Below are positions 44,018 to 51,962 of a stretch of DNA of 64,000 nt, in pieces. Below the pieces are notes generated by a model. That model saw only the letters and a program-made list of their open reading frames with translations. It was not told where the DNA came from and did no database searches. Within the stretch, counting starts at the first letter, position 1, and every line of letters starts with the position of its first letter. Source of the stretch: Massiliimicrobium timonense. Lineage in GTDB: Bacteria > Bacillota_I > Bacilli_A > Erysipelotrichales > Coprobacillaceae. A program made the position numbers and the translations under genes. The DNA lies in contig NZ_NFLJ01000001.1 of NCBI RefSeq assembly GCF_002160865.1, positions 62,001 to 126,000 of the forward strand. The letters run 5' to 3'.

Positions 44018-45808
44018 GTGGCATATAAAACATTATATCGTGTTTATCGTCCCCAAAGATTTGAAGATGTTGCTGGGCAGGAACATATCATTACAACATT
44101 AAAACATGCAGTAGAAGAAAATAAGATTGCTCATGCTTATCTGTTTTGTGGTCCACGTGGAACAGGAAAAACAACAATTGCGAAATTGTTGGCTAAAGCT
44201 GTGAACTGTACGGGTTCACCTAAACCATGTGATCAGTGTGAAAACTGTCAACAGATTACATTGGGTACACATCCTGATGTGATTGAAATTGATGCTGCAA
44301 GTAACAATGGTGTTGATGAAATTAGAGATTTAATTGAGAAGGTCAAATATGCTCCAACACAGGGAAAATATAAAGTATATATTGTTGATGAATTTCATAT
44401 GATGTCACCCAGTGCATCAAATGCCTTATTAAAAACACTAGAAGAACCACCAACTCATGTTATTTTTATTTTTGCAACTACGGAACCACATAAGATTTTA
44501 CCAACGATTATATCAAGATGTCAGAGATTTGATTTTACAAAATTAAGTGTTCCAGATATTGTTTCAAGAATGGAAGATATTTTAAAAGAAGAACATTATC
44601 AATGTGATCAAGAAGCATTAGAATTGATTGCAAAATTAGCCGATGGTGGAATGAGAGATGCTTTATCTATTTTAGAACAATGTTTAGCTTATAATGATAA
44701 ACATTTGACTGTTCAAGATGTTAATCAAATTTATGGTATTGTTTCATTGGAAAATAAGATTGATTTTATTAAGATGATTCTTTCTAAAGATATGAAAAAA
44801 GCATTATCGACATTAGAAGATATGAAAATGAATGGTATAGATATTAAAAGATTGACTTTGGATTTAGTTGATATTTTAAAAGATATTGTGATTTATCGTA
44901 ATACACAAGATGAATCTATATTGTTTGTTTTATCTAAGTATTATTTAGATTTAATTGTTCCTTATATAGGTTGTGAAGAAGCATTGAATTTTATTGATAT
45001 ACTTATGGATGCCAGTGAAAAATATGCAAAAGTAATCAATCCATCAGTTTATTTTGAATTGGCTATTTTAAAGATGTGTAATCAAATTCAAGATGAAAAG
45101 ATTGTTCATATTGAAACAGTCAAAGTACCACAGCAACAAGTTGTAGAAACACCAGTAAATCCAGAAGTTATAGAAGATGAAGAAATCATTGATGAACCTG
45201 TTCAAGATATAGGTGAAGATGTGATGGAAGAAGAACCTTATATTCATCAAGAGATTATAGAGGAAGTCCCAACTTTTGAATTTGAAAAGGAACCTGATAT
45301 TCAAGCTGATGTTGATAACGATATTCATGTTGATGAAGCAGATATTATGAATATTCTTGTTCAGGCGAAAAGAACGATATTAGAAAGTATTCAAGAAAGA
45401 TGGCCTATTATTAAAAGATATTTGGCTAATTTAAATATGGCAAAAAGTGCTGGAATGCTTTGTGATGGAACTGCTGTAGCGGCTTGTGAGGGTGGATTAA
45501 TTATTTCTTTTGAATATCAGCCATCTGTAAATGCTGTTAATTATTATAAGAATTATAAACAGTTAAGTGCTTTCTTACAGGAAGTTTTAGGGAGTGAATA
45601 TCGTTTTATTGCAATTCAACAGGATGAATGGATTAAAATGCGAAGTCATTTTATTGAATTAAAGCGACAGGGACAATTACCTGAACCACATGAGTTGACA
45701 TTAAAACATATAGATTGTCATGATTTAGATCATGTTGATATGACTGAAGCACAAGAATTTGCTGTTCAGTTATTTGGTGAAGATATTGTGGAATTTAAGG
45801 AGGATTAA
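44018..45808 (+). CDS. dnaX: DNA polymerase III subunit gamma/tau
   Basis: Clamp-loader ATPase, 596 residues. Walker A GPRGTGKTT near 43, zinc-binding Cys cluster CTGSPKPCDQCENC near 62, Walker B YIVDEFHM near 120, and SRCQRF near 168. Domain IV/V tail is acidic (residues 375-440) and ends with a polymerase-contacting region. GTG at 44018 is chosen because the protein then begins (M)AYKTLYRVYRPQ as in other species; AAGGAG lies upstream. Heads dnaX-ybaB-recR. Confidence 0.95.
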   Translation: MAYKTLYRVYRPQRFEDVAGQEHIITTLKHAVEENKIAHAYLFCGPRGTGKTTIAKLLAKAVNCTGSPKPCDQCENCQQITLGTHPDVIEIDAASNNGVDEIRDLIEKVKYAPTQGKYKVYIVDEFHMMSPSASNALLKTLEEPPTHVIFIFATTEPHKILPTIISRCQRFDFTKLSVPDIVSRMEDILKEEHYQCDQEALELIAKLADGGMRDALSILEQCLAYNDKHLTVQDVNQIYGIVSLENKIDFIKMILSKDMKKALSTLEDMKMNGIDIKRLTLDLVDILKDIVIYRNTQDESILFVLSKYYLDLIVPYIGCEEALNFIDILMDASEKYAKVINPSVYFELAILKMCNQIQDEKIVHIETVKVPQQQVVETPVNPEVIEDEEIIDEPVQDIGEDVMEEEPYIHQEIIEEVPTFEFEKEPDIQADVDNDIHVDEADIMNILVQAKRTILESIQERWPIIKRYLANLNMAKSAGMLCDGTAVAACEGGLIISFEYQPSVNAVNYYKNYKQLSAFLQEVLGSEYRFIAIQQDEWIKMRSHFIELKRQGQLPEPHELTLKHIDCHDLDHVDMTEAQEFAVQLFGEDIVEFKED

Positions 45809-45811
45809 AGA

Positions 45812-46117
45812 ATGAATTTTGGAAATTTATTGCAACAGGCACAACAAATGCAACGTAAAGTCAATAAAGCAAAGAAAGAATTTAATGAAAGAGAATTTGA
45901 ATTTAAAAGTCAAGATGATTATATTGTTGGAAAGATGAAAGGCAATCTTTCTATTAGTGAATTACATATTCAAGATTCCTTGATTCAAGAAGATAAGGAA
46001 AATATGGAAGCACTCTTAATAGCAACAATTAATCAAGCTATTGAAAATGTTTCTAAAGAAAGGGAAGATACATTAAATAAAGTCACAAATGGTGTTGATG
46101 TATCAGCATTTCTATAA
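45812..46117 (+). CDS. ybaB: Nucleoid-associated protein, YbaB/EbfC family
   Basis: 101-residue DNA-binding protein conserved between dnaX and recR. N-terminal MNFGNLLQQAQQMQRKV and C-terminal ATINQAIENVSKE are typical, the whole being two helices around a beta sheet that dimerises like tweezers. Begins 4 bases after dnaX, and its stop overlaps the recR start by one base. Confidence 0.93.
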   Translation: MNFGNLLQQAQQMQRKVNKAKKEFNEREFEFKSQDDYIVGKMKGNLSISELHIQDSLIQEDKENMEALLIATINQAIENVSKEREDTLNKVTNGVDVSAFL

Positions 46118-46710
46118 TGGAATATCCACATAGTTTTGAGGAACTTGTTGAATGTTTTAAAATGTTACCGGGTATTGGTACAAAAGGTGCTGAACGTCTG
46201 GTTTATCATGTTTTATCAATGGATTTTGAGCAAGTTGAGAGATTTTCTGATGCTTTATTAAATTTAAAAAAGAACATTCACTATTGCCAAAAATGTGGAC
46301 ATATATGCGAAGGTGATATTTGTGAAATATGTCAAGATTCCACAAGAGATCAGACAACAATCTGTGTTGTTGAATCGCCTAAAGATGTCTTTGCAATGGA
46401 GAAACTCAAAGAATATCATGGTTTATATCATGTCTTACATGGGACAATTTCTATTATGGATGGGAAAACAATAGATGATTTAAATATTCAATCTTTGTTT
46501 GATCGTTTAAATGAAAATATTAAAGAAGTGATTATTGCCACAAATCCTACACGTGATGGAGAAACAACAGCCTTATTTTTAGCAAAACTTCTTGCTAAAC
46601 AAAATATACCTGCTTCAAGAATTGCGAATGGATTACCTATGGGAAGTAATCTTGATTACGCTGATGAATTAACGTTGTTAAAATCGCTGGAAGGAAGAAA
46701 AAAACTTTAA
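46117..46710 (+). CDS. recR: Recombination protein RecR
   Basis: Recombinational repair protein acting with RecF and RecO. 197 residues: N-terminal helix-hairpin-helix (LPGIGTKGAERL near 17), zinc finger CQKCGHICEGDICEIC near 54, TOPRIM domain with CVVESPKD and the Walker-like TNPTRDGETTA near 145. Normal length. Confidence 0.96.
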   Translation: MEYPHSFEELVECFKMLPGIGTKGAERLVYHVLSMDFEQVERFSDALLNLKKNIHYCQKCGHICEGDICEICQDSTRDQTTICVVESPKDVFAMEKLKEYHGLYHVLHGTISIMDGKTIDDLNIQSLFDRLNENIKEVIIATNPTRDGETTALFLAKLLAKQNIPASRIANGLPMGSNLDYADELTLLKSLEGRKKL

Positions 46711-46743
46711 TCATCTCATATAATACAATGAGGTGATTTTTTT
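46709..46743 (+). terminator. recR terminator containing the next gene's ribosome site
   Basis: AATCATCTCAT (46709-46719) pairs with ATGAGGTGATT (46728-46738), followed by seven T. The 3' arm carries GAGGTGA, the Shine-Dalgarno of the following small gene, so the same hairpin ends transcription and hides the ribosome site. Confidence 0.75.
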
Positions 46744-46924
46744 GTTTAAAATAACACGTATTTTCATAAGATTGCTTATGGCAACTCTATCGATTTTTAT
46801 TTTTAATAGTTTTCATCATATAACGCAAATCACTTTATCCTTAAATATATTTAATATTGTTATGATTTCATTGTTTGATATTTTTGGTTTTATTCTTTGT
46901 ATTGTCTTAAATATTGTCCTATAA
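46742..46924 (+). CDS. Small membrane protein, possibly BofA-like
   Basis: 60 residues from TTG 46742 (GTG 46733 is an alternative inside the ribosome site). Two hydrophobic helices; the second, LSLNIFNIVMISLFDIFGFILCIVLNIVL in outline, has the N....N and hydrophobic spacing of the BofA family that controls pro-sigma-K processing in sporulating Firmicutes. recR followed by bofA is a known gene order, which supports the guess. Its glycine pattern is poor, so the call is tentative. Confidence 0.5.
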   Translation: MFKITRIFIRLLMATLSIFIFNSFHHITQITLSLNIFNIVMISLFDIFGFILCIVLNIVL

Positions 46925-46993
46925 ATGCAATGAAATAAAACTTTATCTTTGTGTCAATTTTATATATAATAGAGAAAGAAATGAGGTGTTATA

Positions 46994-47617
46994 ATGGCAG
47001 GTGTTTTTATTACTTTTGAAGGTGGAGAAGGTAGTGGAAAAACAACTATAGCAAATATGATTCAAAAGACATTAGCACAGGAAGGTTATCATGTTGTTTT
47101 AACAAGAGAACCAGGTGGTGTAGAAATAGCAGAAAAGATTCGTGATATTATTCATGATGTGAAATATATAAATATGGATAGAAAAACCGAAGCATTACTC
47201 TATGCAGCAAGTCGTCGACAACACTTAGTTGAAAAAGTGATTCCTGCGTTGGAAAATGACGCTATCGTTATTTGTGATAGATTTGTAGATAGTTCTATAG
47301 TTTATCAAGGAATAGCAAGAGGTATAGGTATTGATGAAGTTTATCAGATGAATTTATTTGCTACCGAAAATATCTTACCAAAACGAACGATTTTCTTTGA
47401 TATACAACCAGAAGATGGTTTAAAGCGTGTATATGAAAATAAGGATAGAGAAGTCAATAGGTTGGATTTAGAGAACATTGATTTCCATAGAAAAGTCTAT
47501 CAAGGCTATTTAAGTTTGTGTGATAAATTTCCTAATCGTATTGTTAAAATAGATGCTTCTTTGGATATTGATCATGTCTATCAGCAAGTATTAACAAAAA
47601 TTAGAGAAATACTATGA
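46994..47617 (+). CDS. tmk: Thymidylate kinase
   Basis: Phosphorylates dTMP to dTDP. 207 residues. P-loop FEGGEGSGKTT near 8, DR(Y/F) motif ICDRFVDSS near 92, and TREPGG near 34; the LID region GLKRVYENKDREVNRLD is present. ATG behind GAGGTG; overlaps holB by ATGA. Confidence 0.96.
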   Translation: MAGVFITFEGGEGSGKTTIANMIQKTLAQEGYHVVLTREPGGVEIAEKIRDIIHDVKYINMDRKTEALLYAASRRQHLVEKVIPALENDAIVICDRFVDSSIVYQGIARGIGIDEVYQMNLFATENILPKRTIFFDIQPEDGLKRVYENKDREVNRLDLENIDFHRKVYQGYLSLCDKFPNRIVKIDASLDIDHVYQQVLTKIREIL

Positions 47618-48567
47618 TTTATAAAGATATTTTAAAACAACAACAACCTATTTTATATCAAATTCTCTTACAAAGCTTTCAAAATCAGAAAATTCCCCAT
47701 GCTTTTTTACTTGTGGGAAAAAATGCCAGTTTACCAGCTCATTTTATTGCAAAAAGTTTGATTTGTGAAGATGATATTCTTGCTTGTGATCAATGTAATG
47801 AATGTCGACGTATTGACGAGCATAATTATGGTGATTTTATATATTATAATGGGCAAGATGGAACAATTAAAAAACCACAAATCGAATATATACAAGATCA
47901 ATTTTCCAAATCTGCTTTAGAAGGAAAAGCTAAGATTTATCTAATGGAAAATATTGAAAATTCAACAAGCGAGGCAATGAATAGTTTATTGAAAATGTTG
48001 GAGGAACCAACTGCTGGTATTTATGCTATATTTACTTGTCAGAACTTAAATAGAGTTTTACCAACTATTCAGTCAAGATGTCAAGTCATTCAGCTTTTAC
48101 CATCTTCTCAAAAAATGTTAAGAGAAGAATTAAAAAAAGAAGATATATCACAGGATGATGTAAATATTCTTGCTGAGTTATTTACGAGTTATGATGAGTG
48201 TAAGGAATATATTGAATCTGAATCTTTTGAAAAATTAAAAGAAGAAGTATATCATTTTATTGATGACTTATATTTTCACAGAGATAATTTGATTATTAAT
48301 GTTCAGACACACTTACTTAAAGAATTTAGTGATAAGAAAAATATTCAATTTTTTCTTAACATGCTAGTATTGGCATTAAGAGATTTGTTTCACGTGAAAC
48401 ATTCTATGAATTTAACTTACCCATCATTTAAAAGTTTATATGATAGAATTAATGATCAGGAAGAAAATATCATTCAAAAGATTGATTTAATATTAAATAC
48501 AGAATACTTATTAAGTACCAATGCAAATGTGATGTTGTTAATGGACAGCATGATGTATAGAATATAG
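47614..48567 (+). CDS. holB: DNA polymerase III delta' subunit
   Basis: Clamp-loader subunit, 317 residues, related to DnaX. Zinc-binding Cys cluster CEDDILACDQCNEC near 50, MLEEPTAGIYAIFTCQNLNRVLPTIQSRCQ near 125 with the SRC motif. No intact P-loop, as expected for delta'. A parS sequence lies within its coding region at 48386-48401. Confidence 0.92.
   Translation: MIYKDILKQQQPILYQILLQSFQNQKIPHAFLLVGKNASLPAHFIAKSLICEDDILACDQCNECRRIDEHNYGDFIYYNGQDGTIKKPQIEYIQDQFSKSALEGKAKIYLMENIENSTSEAMNSLLKMLEEPTAGIYAIFTCQNLNRVLPTIQSRCQVIQLLPSSQKMLREELKKEDISQDDVNILAELFTSYDECKEYIESESFEKLKEEVYHFIDDLYFHRDNLIINVQTHLLKEFSDKKNIQFFLNMLVLALRDLFHVKHSMNLTYPSFKSLYDRINDQEENIIQKIDLILNTEYLLSTNANVMLLMDSMMYRI
48386..48401. 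other. parS centromere site inside holB
   Basis: TGTTTCACGTGAAACA, a perfect 16-bp palindrome matching the ParB/Spo0J-binding consensus (known Bacillus form TGTTNCACGTGAAACA). Lies about 35 kb from the origin and encodes holB residues CFHVKH-like (…LFHVKHS). Confidence 0.93.
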
Positions 48568-48579
48568 GAAGGAGAAAGT

Positions 48580-49410
48580 ATGGAAGAAAGATTAGCTCTT
48601 GTACGTTTTAACAATGTTGGAAAATCTTATTATTTTTCTACCGACTTGGAAGTGTATAAAGGAGATAAAGTTGTTGTAGAAACAATAAGAGGATTAGAGT
48701 TAGGAGAACTTGTATCAGATTTAAAGCATCTATCAGAATTTAATCTTGATACAGAACTCAAAAAAGTAAAGAGAAAAGCTAATAGAGCTGACATAGAGCT
48801 TTACGCTTATAATGAAGCAAAAGCTGAAAAGTCACTTGAAATTTGTAAAGATATTGTAAAACAATATGATTTGGAGATGCATTTGGTCAGCTGTGAATAT
48901 ACACTTGATGCATCAAAAGTGATATTTATGTATACATCAGAAACACGTGTAGACTTTAGAGAACTACTTAAAGAATTGGCAAGTGTTTTTAAATGTCGTA
49001 TTGAATTAAGACAGATAGGTCCACGTGATAAATCAAAAATTGTTGGTGGTTTGGGATCTTGTGGTTTGCCATTATGTTGTTCATCTTTTCTTGGAGAATT
49101 TGATGGTGTGTCTATTAATATGGCAAAAAATCAGATGTTAGCTATTAATATTGATAAGATTTCTGGAGCATGTGGTCGATTACTTTGTTGTCTTAAATAC
49201 GAAGATGATACATATACAAAAGAAAAACAAAGATTTCCTAAGATTGGTTCAAAAGTGAAATATGATAATAAAATTGTTAAAGTTACTGGTTTAAATGTCA
49301 TTAGTGATTTAGTAAAAATAGAACATGACGGTAATATATCATTTGTATCTTTAGATGAAATTCAAATACTGCCACCAAGAGAGCATAAACATGAACCAAG
49401 AAGTCGTTAA
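48580..49410 (+). CDS. ricT: PSP1-domain protein RicT (YaaT)
   Basis: 276 residues, PSP1 family. In Bacillus the Ric complex (RicA-F-T) carries Fe-S clusters and stimulates RNase Y processing, needed for sporulation and competence. The Cys motif GLGSCGLPLCCSSFLGEFD and GACGRLLCCLKYEDD are intact. It follows holB by 12 bases, as in Bacillus, and its end overlaps the methyltransferase by 20 bases. Confidence 0.92.
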   Translation: MEERLALVRFNNVGKSYYFSTDLEVYKGDKVVVETIRGLELGELVSDLKHLSEFNLDTELKKVKRKANRADIELYAYNEAKAEKSLEICKDIVKQYDLEMHLVSCEYTLDASKVIFMYTSETRVDFRELLKELASVFKCRIELRQIGPRDKSKIVGGLGSCGLPLCCSSFLGEFDGVSINMAKNQMLAINIDKISGACGRLLCCLKYEDDTYTKEKQRFPKIGSKVKYDNKIVKVTGLNVISDLVKIEHDGNISFVSLDEIQILPPREHKHEPRSR

Positions 49411-50125
49411 TTATTTATTAGCATATGAAAATATGAAAATTATCCAAAGAAAAGATATGTTTAATTTTTCTTTGGATACTGTTTTATTAGCACATTTTTG
49501 TACAATTAATAAAGATTTAGATGAAATAGTTGACTTTGGAACAAATAATGCAGCTATTCCTCTATTATTAAGCTTAAGAACTGATAAAAAGATTACAGGA
49601 ATCGAAATACAAAAAGAAGCAGTAGATTTAGCATTGAAAAATATACAATTAAATCACTTAGAACAACAAATAGAAATTATTCATTCAGATATTAAGGAAT
49701 ATGTTAAAGATGCTCAAAAGGTTAAACTTGTTATATGTAATCCTCCTTTTTTTAGAGTAGATGAGAGAAGTAATTTGAATGAGAATGAATATTTAAAAAT
49801 TGCTCGTCATGAAATAAAAATCAATTTAGAAGAAATTGTACAATCAGCAGCAAGAATATTGGATAATAAAGGTCGTTTTGCGATGGTGCATCGACCTGAT
49901 CGTATGATTGAAATTATTAATATGATGCAAAAATATGATATTGAACCAAAGCGTATTCGTTTTGTTTATCCAAAAGTAGGGAAAGATTCACATATTTTTT
50001 TAATTGAAGGAATGTATAAAGGAAATAAAGGATTAAAAATAGAAGCACCATTATATGCTCATAATGAAGATGGTAGCTATTCAAATGAAGTGAGAAAGAT
50101 GTTTGGAGAAGATATTCATGAATAG
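49391..50125 (+). CDS. tRNA1(Val) (adenine-N6)-methyltransferase-like protein
   Basis: SAM-dependent methyltransferase of the YfiC/TrmN6 (YabB) type, 244 residues. The SAM site is modified, reading DFGTNNAAIPLLLS near 47 where DLGTGNGxxxL is usual; the catalytic NPPF motif (VICNPPFF near 120) is intact. Start at 49391 inside the ricT end. Order ricT-yabB-rsmI matches Bacillus. Confidence 0.85.
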   Translation: MNQEVVNYLLAYENMKIIQRKDMFNFSLDTVLLAHFCTINKDLDEIVDFGTNNAAIPLLLSLRTDKKITGIEIQKEAVDLALKNIQLNHLEQQIEIIHSDIKEYVKDAQKVKLVICNPPFFRVDERSNLNENEYLKIARHEIKINLEEIVQSAARILDNKGRFAMVHRPDRMIEIINMMQKYDIEPKRIRFVYPKVGKDSHIFLIEGMYKGNKGLKIEAPLYAHNEDGSYSNEVRKMFGEDIHE

Positions 50126-50972
50126 ACAAAAAAGTTTTGAAAATCAAAAACCGACACTTTTTGTTGTCGCTACACCAATTGGAAATTTAAATGAAATGAC
50201 TTATCGTGCAATACAGGTTCTTAAAGATGTTGATTATATTGCAGCAGAAGATACACGTAATACTGTGAAACTATTAAATCATTTTGACATTTCAACAAAG
50301 CTGGTTTCTCACCATGAACATAATCTGATGACAGCTATACCAAAGATTGTTCATGATTTAAAAAATGGTTTGAATATTGCATTAGTAAGTGATGCAGGAT
50401 ATCCTGCAATTAGTGATCCTGGTTACGAGCTTGTGAAAGAGGTTATTAAAGAAGGAATGAATGTTGTTCCGATATCTGGAGCAAATGCTTGTTTAGATGC
50501 ATTGGTTGTTTCTGGTATTGCACCACAACCTTTTCTCTTTTATGGTTTTTTAGATAGAAATGATAAAAATAAGAAAAAAGAGCTGGAAAAACTAAAAAAA
50601 TATCAAGAAACAATTGTTTTTTACGAAGCACCACACCGTATTAAAAAAACATTGAAATTGATGTACGATATTTTAGGAAATCGTTCTATTGCCTTATGTA
50701 GAGAATTAACAAAAAAACATGAGGAAATTAATAGAGGAACAATTGAAGAAATATTATCTGTCATTGATGATATGAAAGGTGAAATGGTTATTGTTGTTGA
50801 GGGAAGTCATGAAGAATTTCAGGATCAGCCTCTTGTATTTGAACAAAGCATTGTAGAACATGTTGAAGAATATATTGAAAAAGGAATGTCAACAAAAGAT
50901 GCTATTAAAGAAGTAGCAAAAGAAAGAAAGTTATCTAAAAATATTGTATATAATGAGTATCATAAAAATTGA
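50118..50972 (+). CDS. rsmI: 16S rRNA (cytidine(1402)-2'-O)-methyltransferase
   Basis: 284-residue methyltransferase modifying C1402 in the ribosomal P site. Typical motifs: VVATPIGNLNEMTYRA near 18, AAEDTRNT near 44, SDAGYPAISDPGYELV near 90, and SGANACLDALVVSG. Overlaps the previous gene by 8 bases. Confidence 0.95.
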   Translation: MNRQKSFENQKPTLFVVATPIGNLNEMTYRAIQVLKDVDYIAAEDTRNTVKLLNHFDISTKLVSHHEHNLMTAIPKIVHDLKNGLNIALVSDAGYPAISDPGYELVKEVIKEGMNVVPISGANACLDALVVSGIAPQPFLFYGFLDRNDKNKKKELEKLKKYQETIVFYEAPHRIKKTLKLMYDILGNRSIALCRELTKKHEEINRGTIEEILSVIDDMKGEMVIVVEGSHEEFQDQPLVFEQSIVEHVEEYIEKGMSTKDAIKEVAKERKLSKNIVYNEYHKN

Positions 50973-50997
50973 ATATAGAAATATATTCTTTTTTTTA
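50971..50997 (+). terminator. rsmI terminator
   Basis: GAATATA and TATATTC with a long T-run, over the stop codon. Confidence 0.75.
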
Positions 50998-51038
50998 TAC
51001 TTTATTGTATAATAAGGATATCACAAGGAGGGAAAAAT

Positions 51039-51962
51039 ATGATTTATACAATAACGTTTAATCCGTCAATTGATTATATGGTAACTGTAGATCAATTTCA
51101 GACAGGAGAAGTTAATCGTGTTCAAGATGAATATATTCTTGCAGGGGGAAAAGGAATTAATGTATCTATTGTTTTAAAAAACTTAGGTGTTGAAAGCCAG
51201 ACACTTGGATTTATTGCTGGATTTACAGGAAAAGAAATACAAAAGCGTGTAGAAGAAAAAGGGATTCATACTGATTTTATAGATGTTCATAATGGTTATT
51301 CTCGCATTAATTTTAAATTAAAAAGTCAACAAGAAACAGAAGTTAATGGGAATGGACCTCATATATCAAAACAAGATATTGAGTTATTAATGGAAAAGTT
51401 AAAGAAGTTAAAGAAAGGGGATATACTTGTTTTATCAGGAAGTATTCCTCAATGTGTTTCTAATGATATTTATGCTAATATTATGAAAGAATTACAAGAT
51501 ATAGGTATTGAAATCATTGTTGATGCAACAGGGGAATTATTAATGAAAGTATTGGAATATAAACCTTTCTTAATTAAACCTAATAACCATGAGTTAGCAG
51601 AAATGTTTCACGTGAAACTTTTTGATCAAAAAGATATAGTGACTTATGCAAAGAAACTTCAAGAAATGGGAGCAAAGAATGTTTTGATTTCAATGGCAGG
51701 TGATGGAGCATTCTTTATTTGTGAAAATGGAAAAGTATACTTTAGTGAGGCACCAAAAGGTATTGTAAAAAATTCAGTAGGAGCAGGAGATTCAATGGTT
51801 GCTGGGTTTATTGCAGGATATGAAAAAACAAAAGATTACATCCAAGCGTTTAAAATGGGAGTAGCGACAGGAAGTGCCAGTGCCTTTTCACATGATTTGG
51901 CTACACAGGAAGAAGTCGATGAATTATTGAAAACAGTTCATGAGGTAGAGTATGAATATTAA
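51039..51962 (+). CDS. fruK: 1-phosphofructokinase
   Basis: PfkB-family kinase that converts fructose 1-phosphate to fructose 1,6-bisphosphate. 307 residues. Substrate motif LAGGKGINVSIVLKNLG near 34, phosphate-binding and catalytic VGAGDSMVAGF near 245. ATG after AAGGAGGG. It overlaps the PTS gene by 11 bases, forming a two-gene fructose operon without the usual DeoR-type fruR. A parS-like site lies in the gene at 51604. Confidence 0.92.
   Translation: MIYTITFNPSIDYMVTVDQFQTGEVNRVQDEYILAGGKGINVSIVLKNLGVESQTLGFIAGFTGKEIQKRVEEKGIHTDFIDVHNGYSRINFKLKSQQETEVNGNGPHISKQDIELLMEKLKKLKKGDILVLSGSIPQCVSNDIYANIMKELQDIGIEIIVDATGELLMKVLEYKPFLIKPNNHELAEMFHVKLFDQKDIVTYAKKLQEMGAKNVLISMAGDGAFFICENGKVYFSEAPKGIVKNSVGAGDSMVAGFIAGYEKTKDYIQAFKMGVATGSASAFSHDLATQEEVDELLKTVHEVEYEY
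51604..51619. other. Second parS site, inside fruK
   Basis: TGTTTCACGTGAAACT, identical to the site in holB except for the last base; 15 of 16 match the palindrome. Located 3.2 kb from the first site. Confidence 0.85.

Noticed and set aside
44150-44167. CCACGTGG-containing stretch in dnaX as a third parS
   Set aside because: It differs from the parS consensus at several positions and simply encodes the Walker A motif GPRGTGK.
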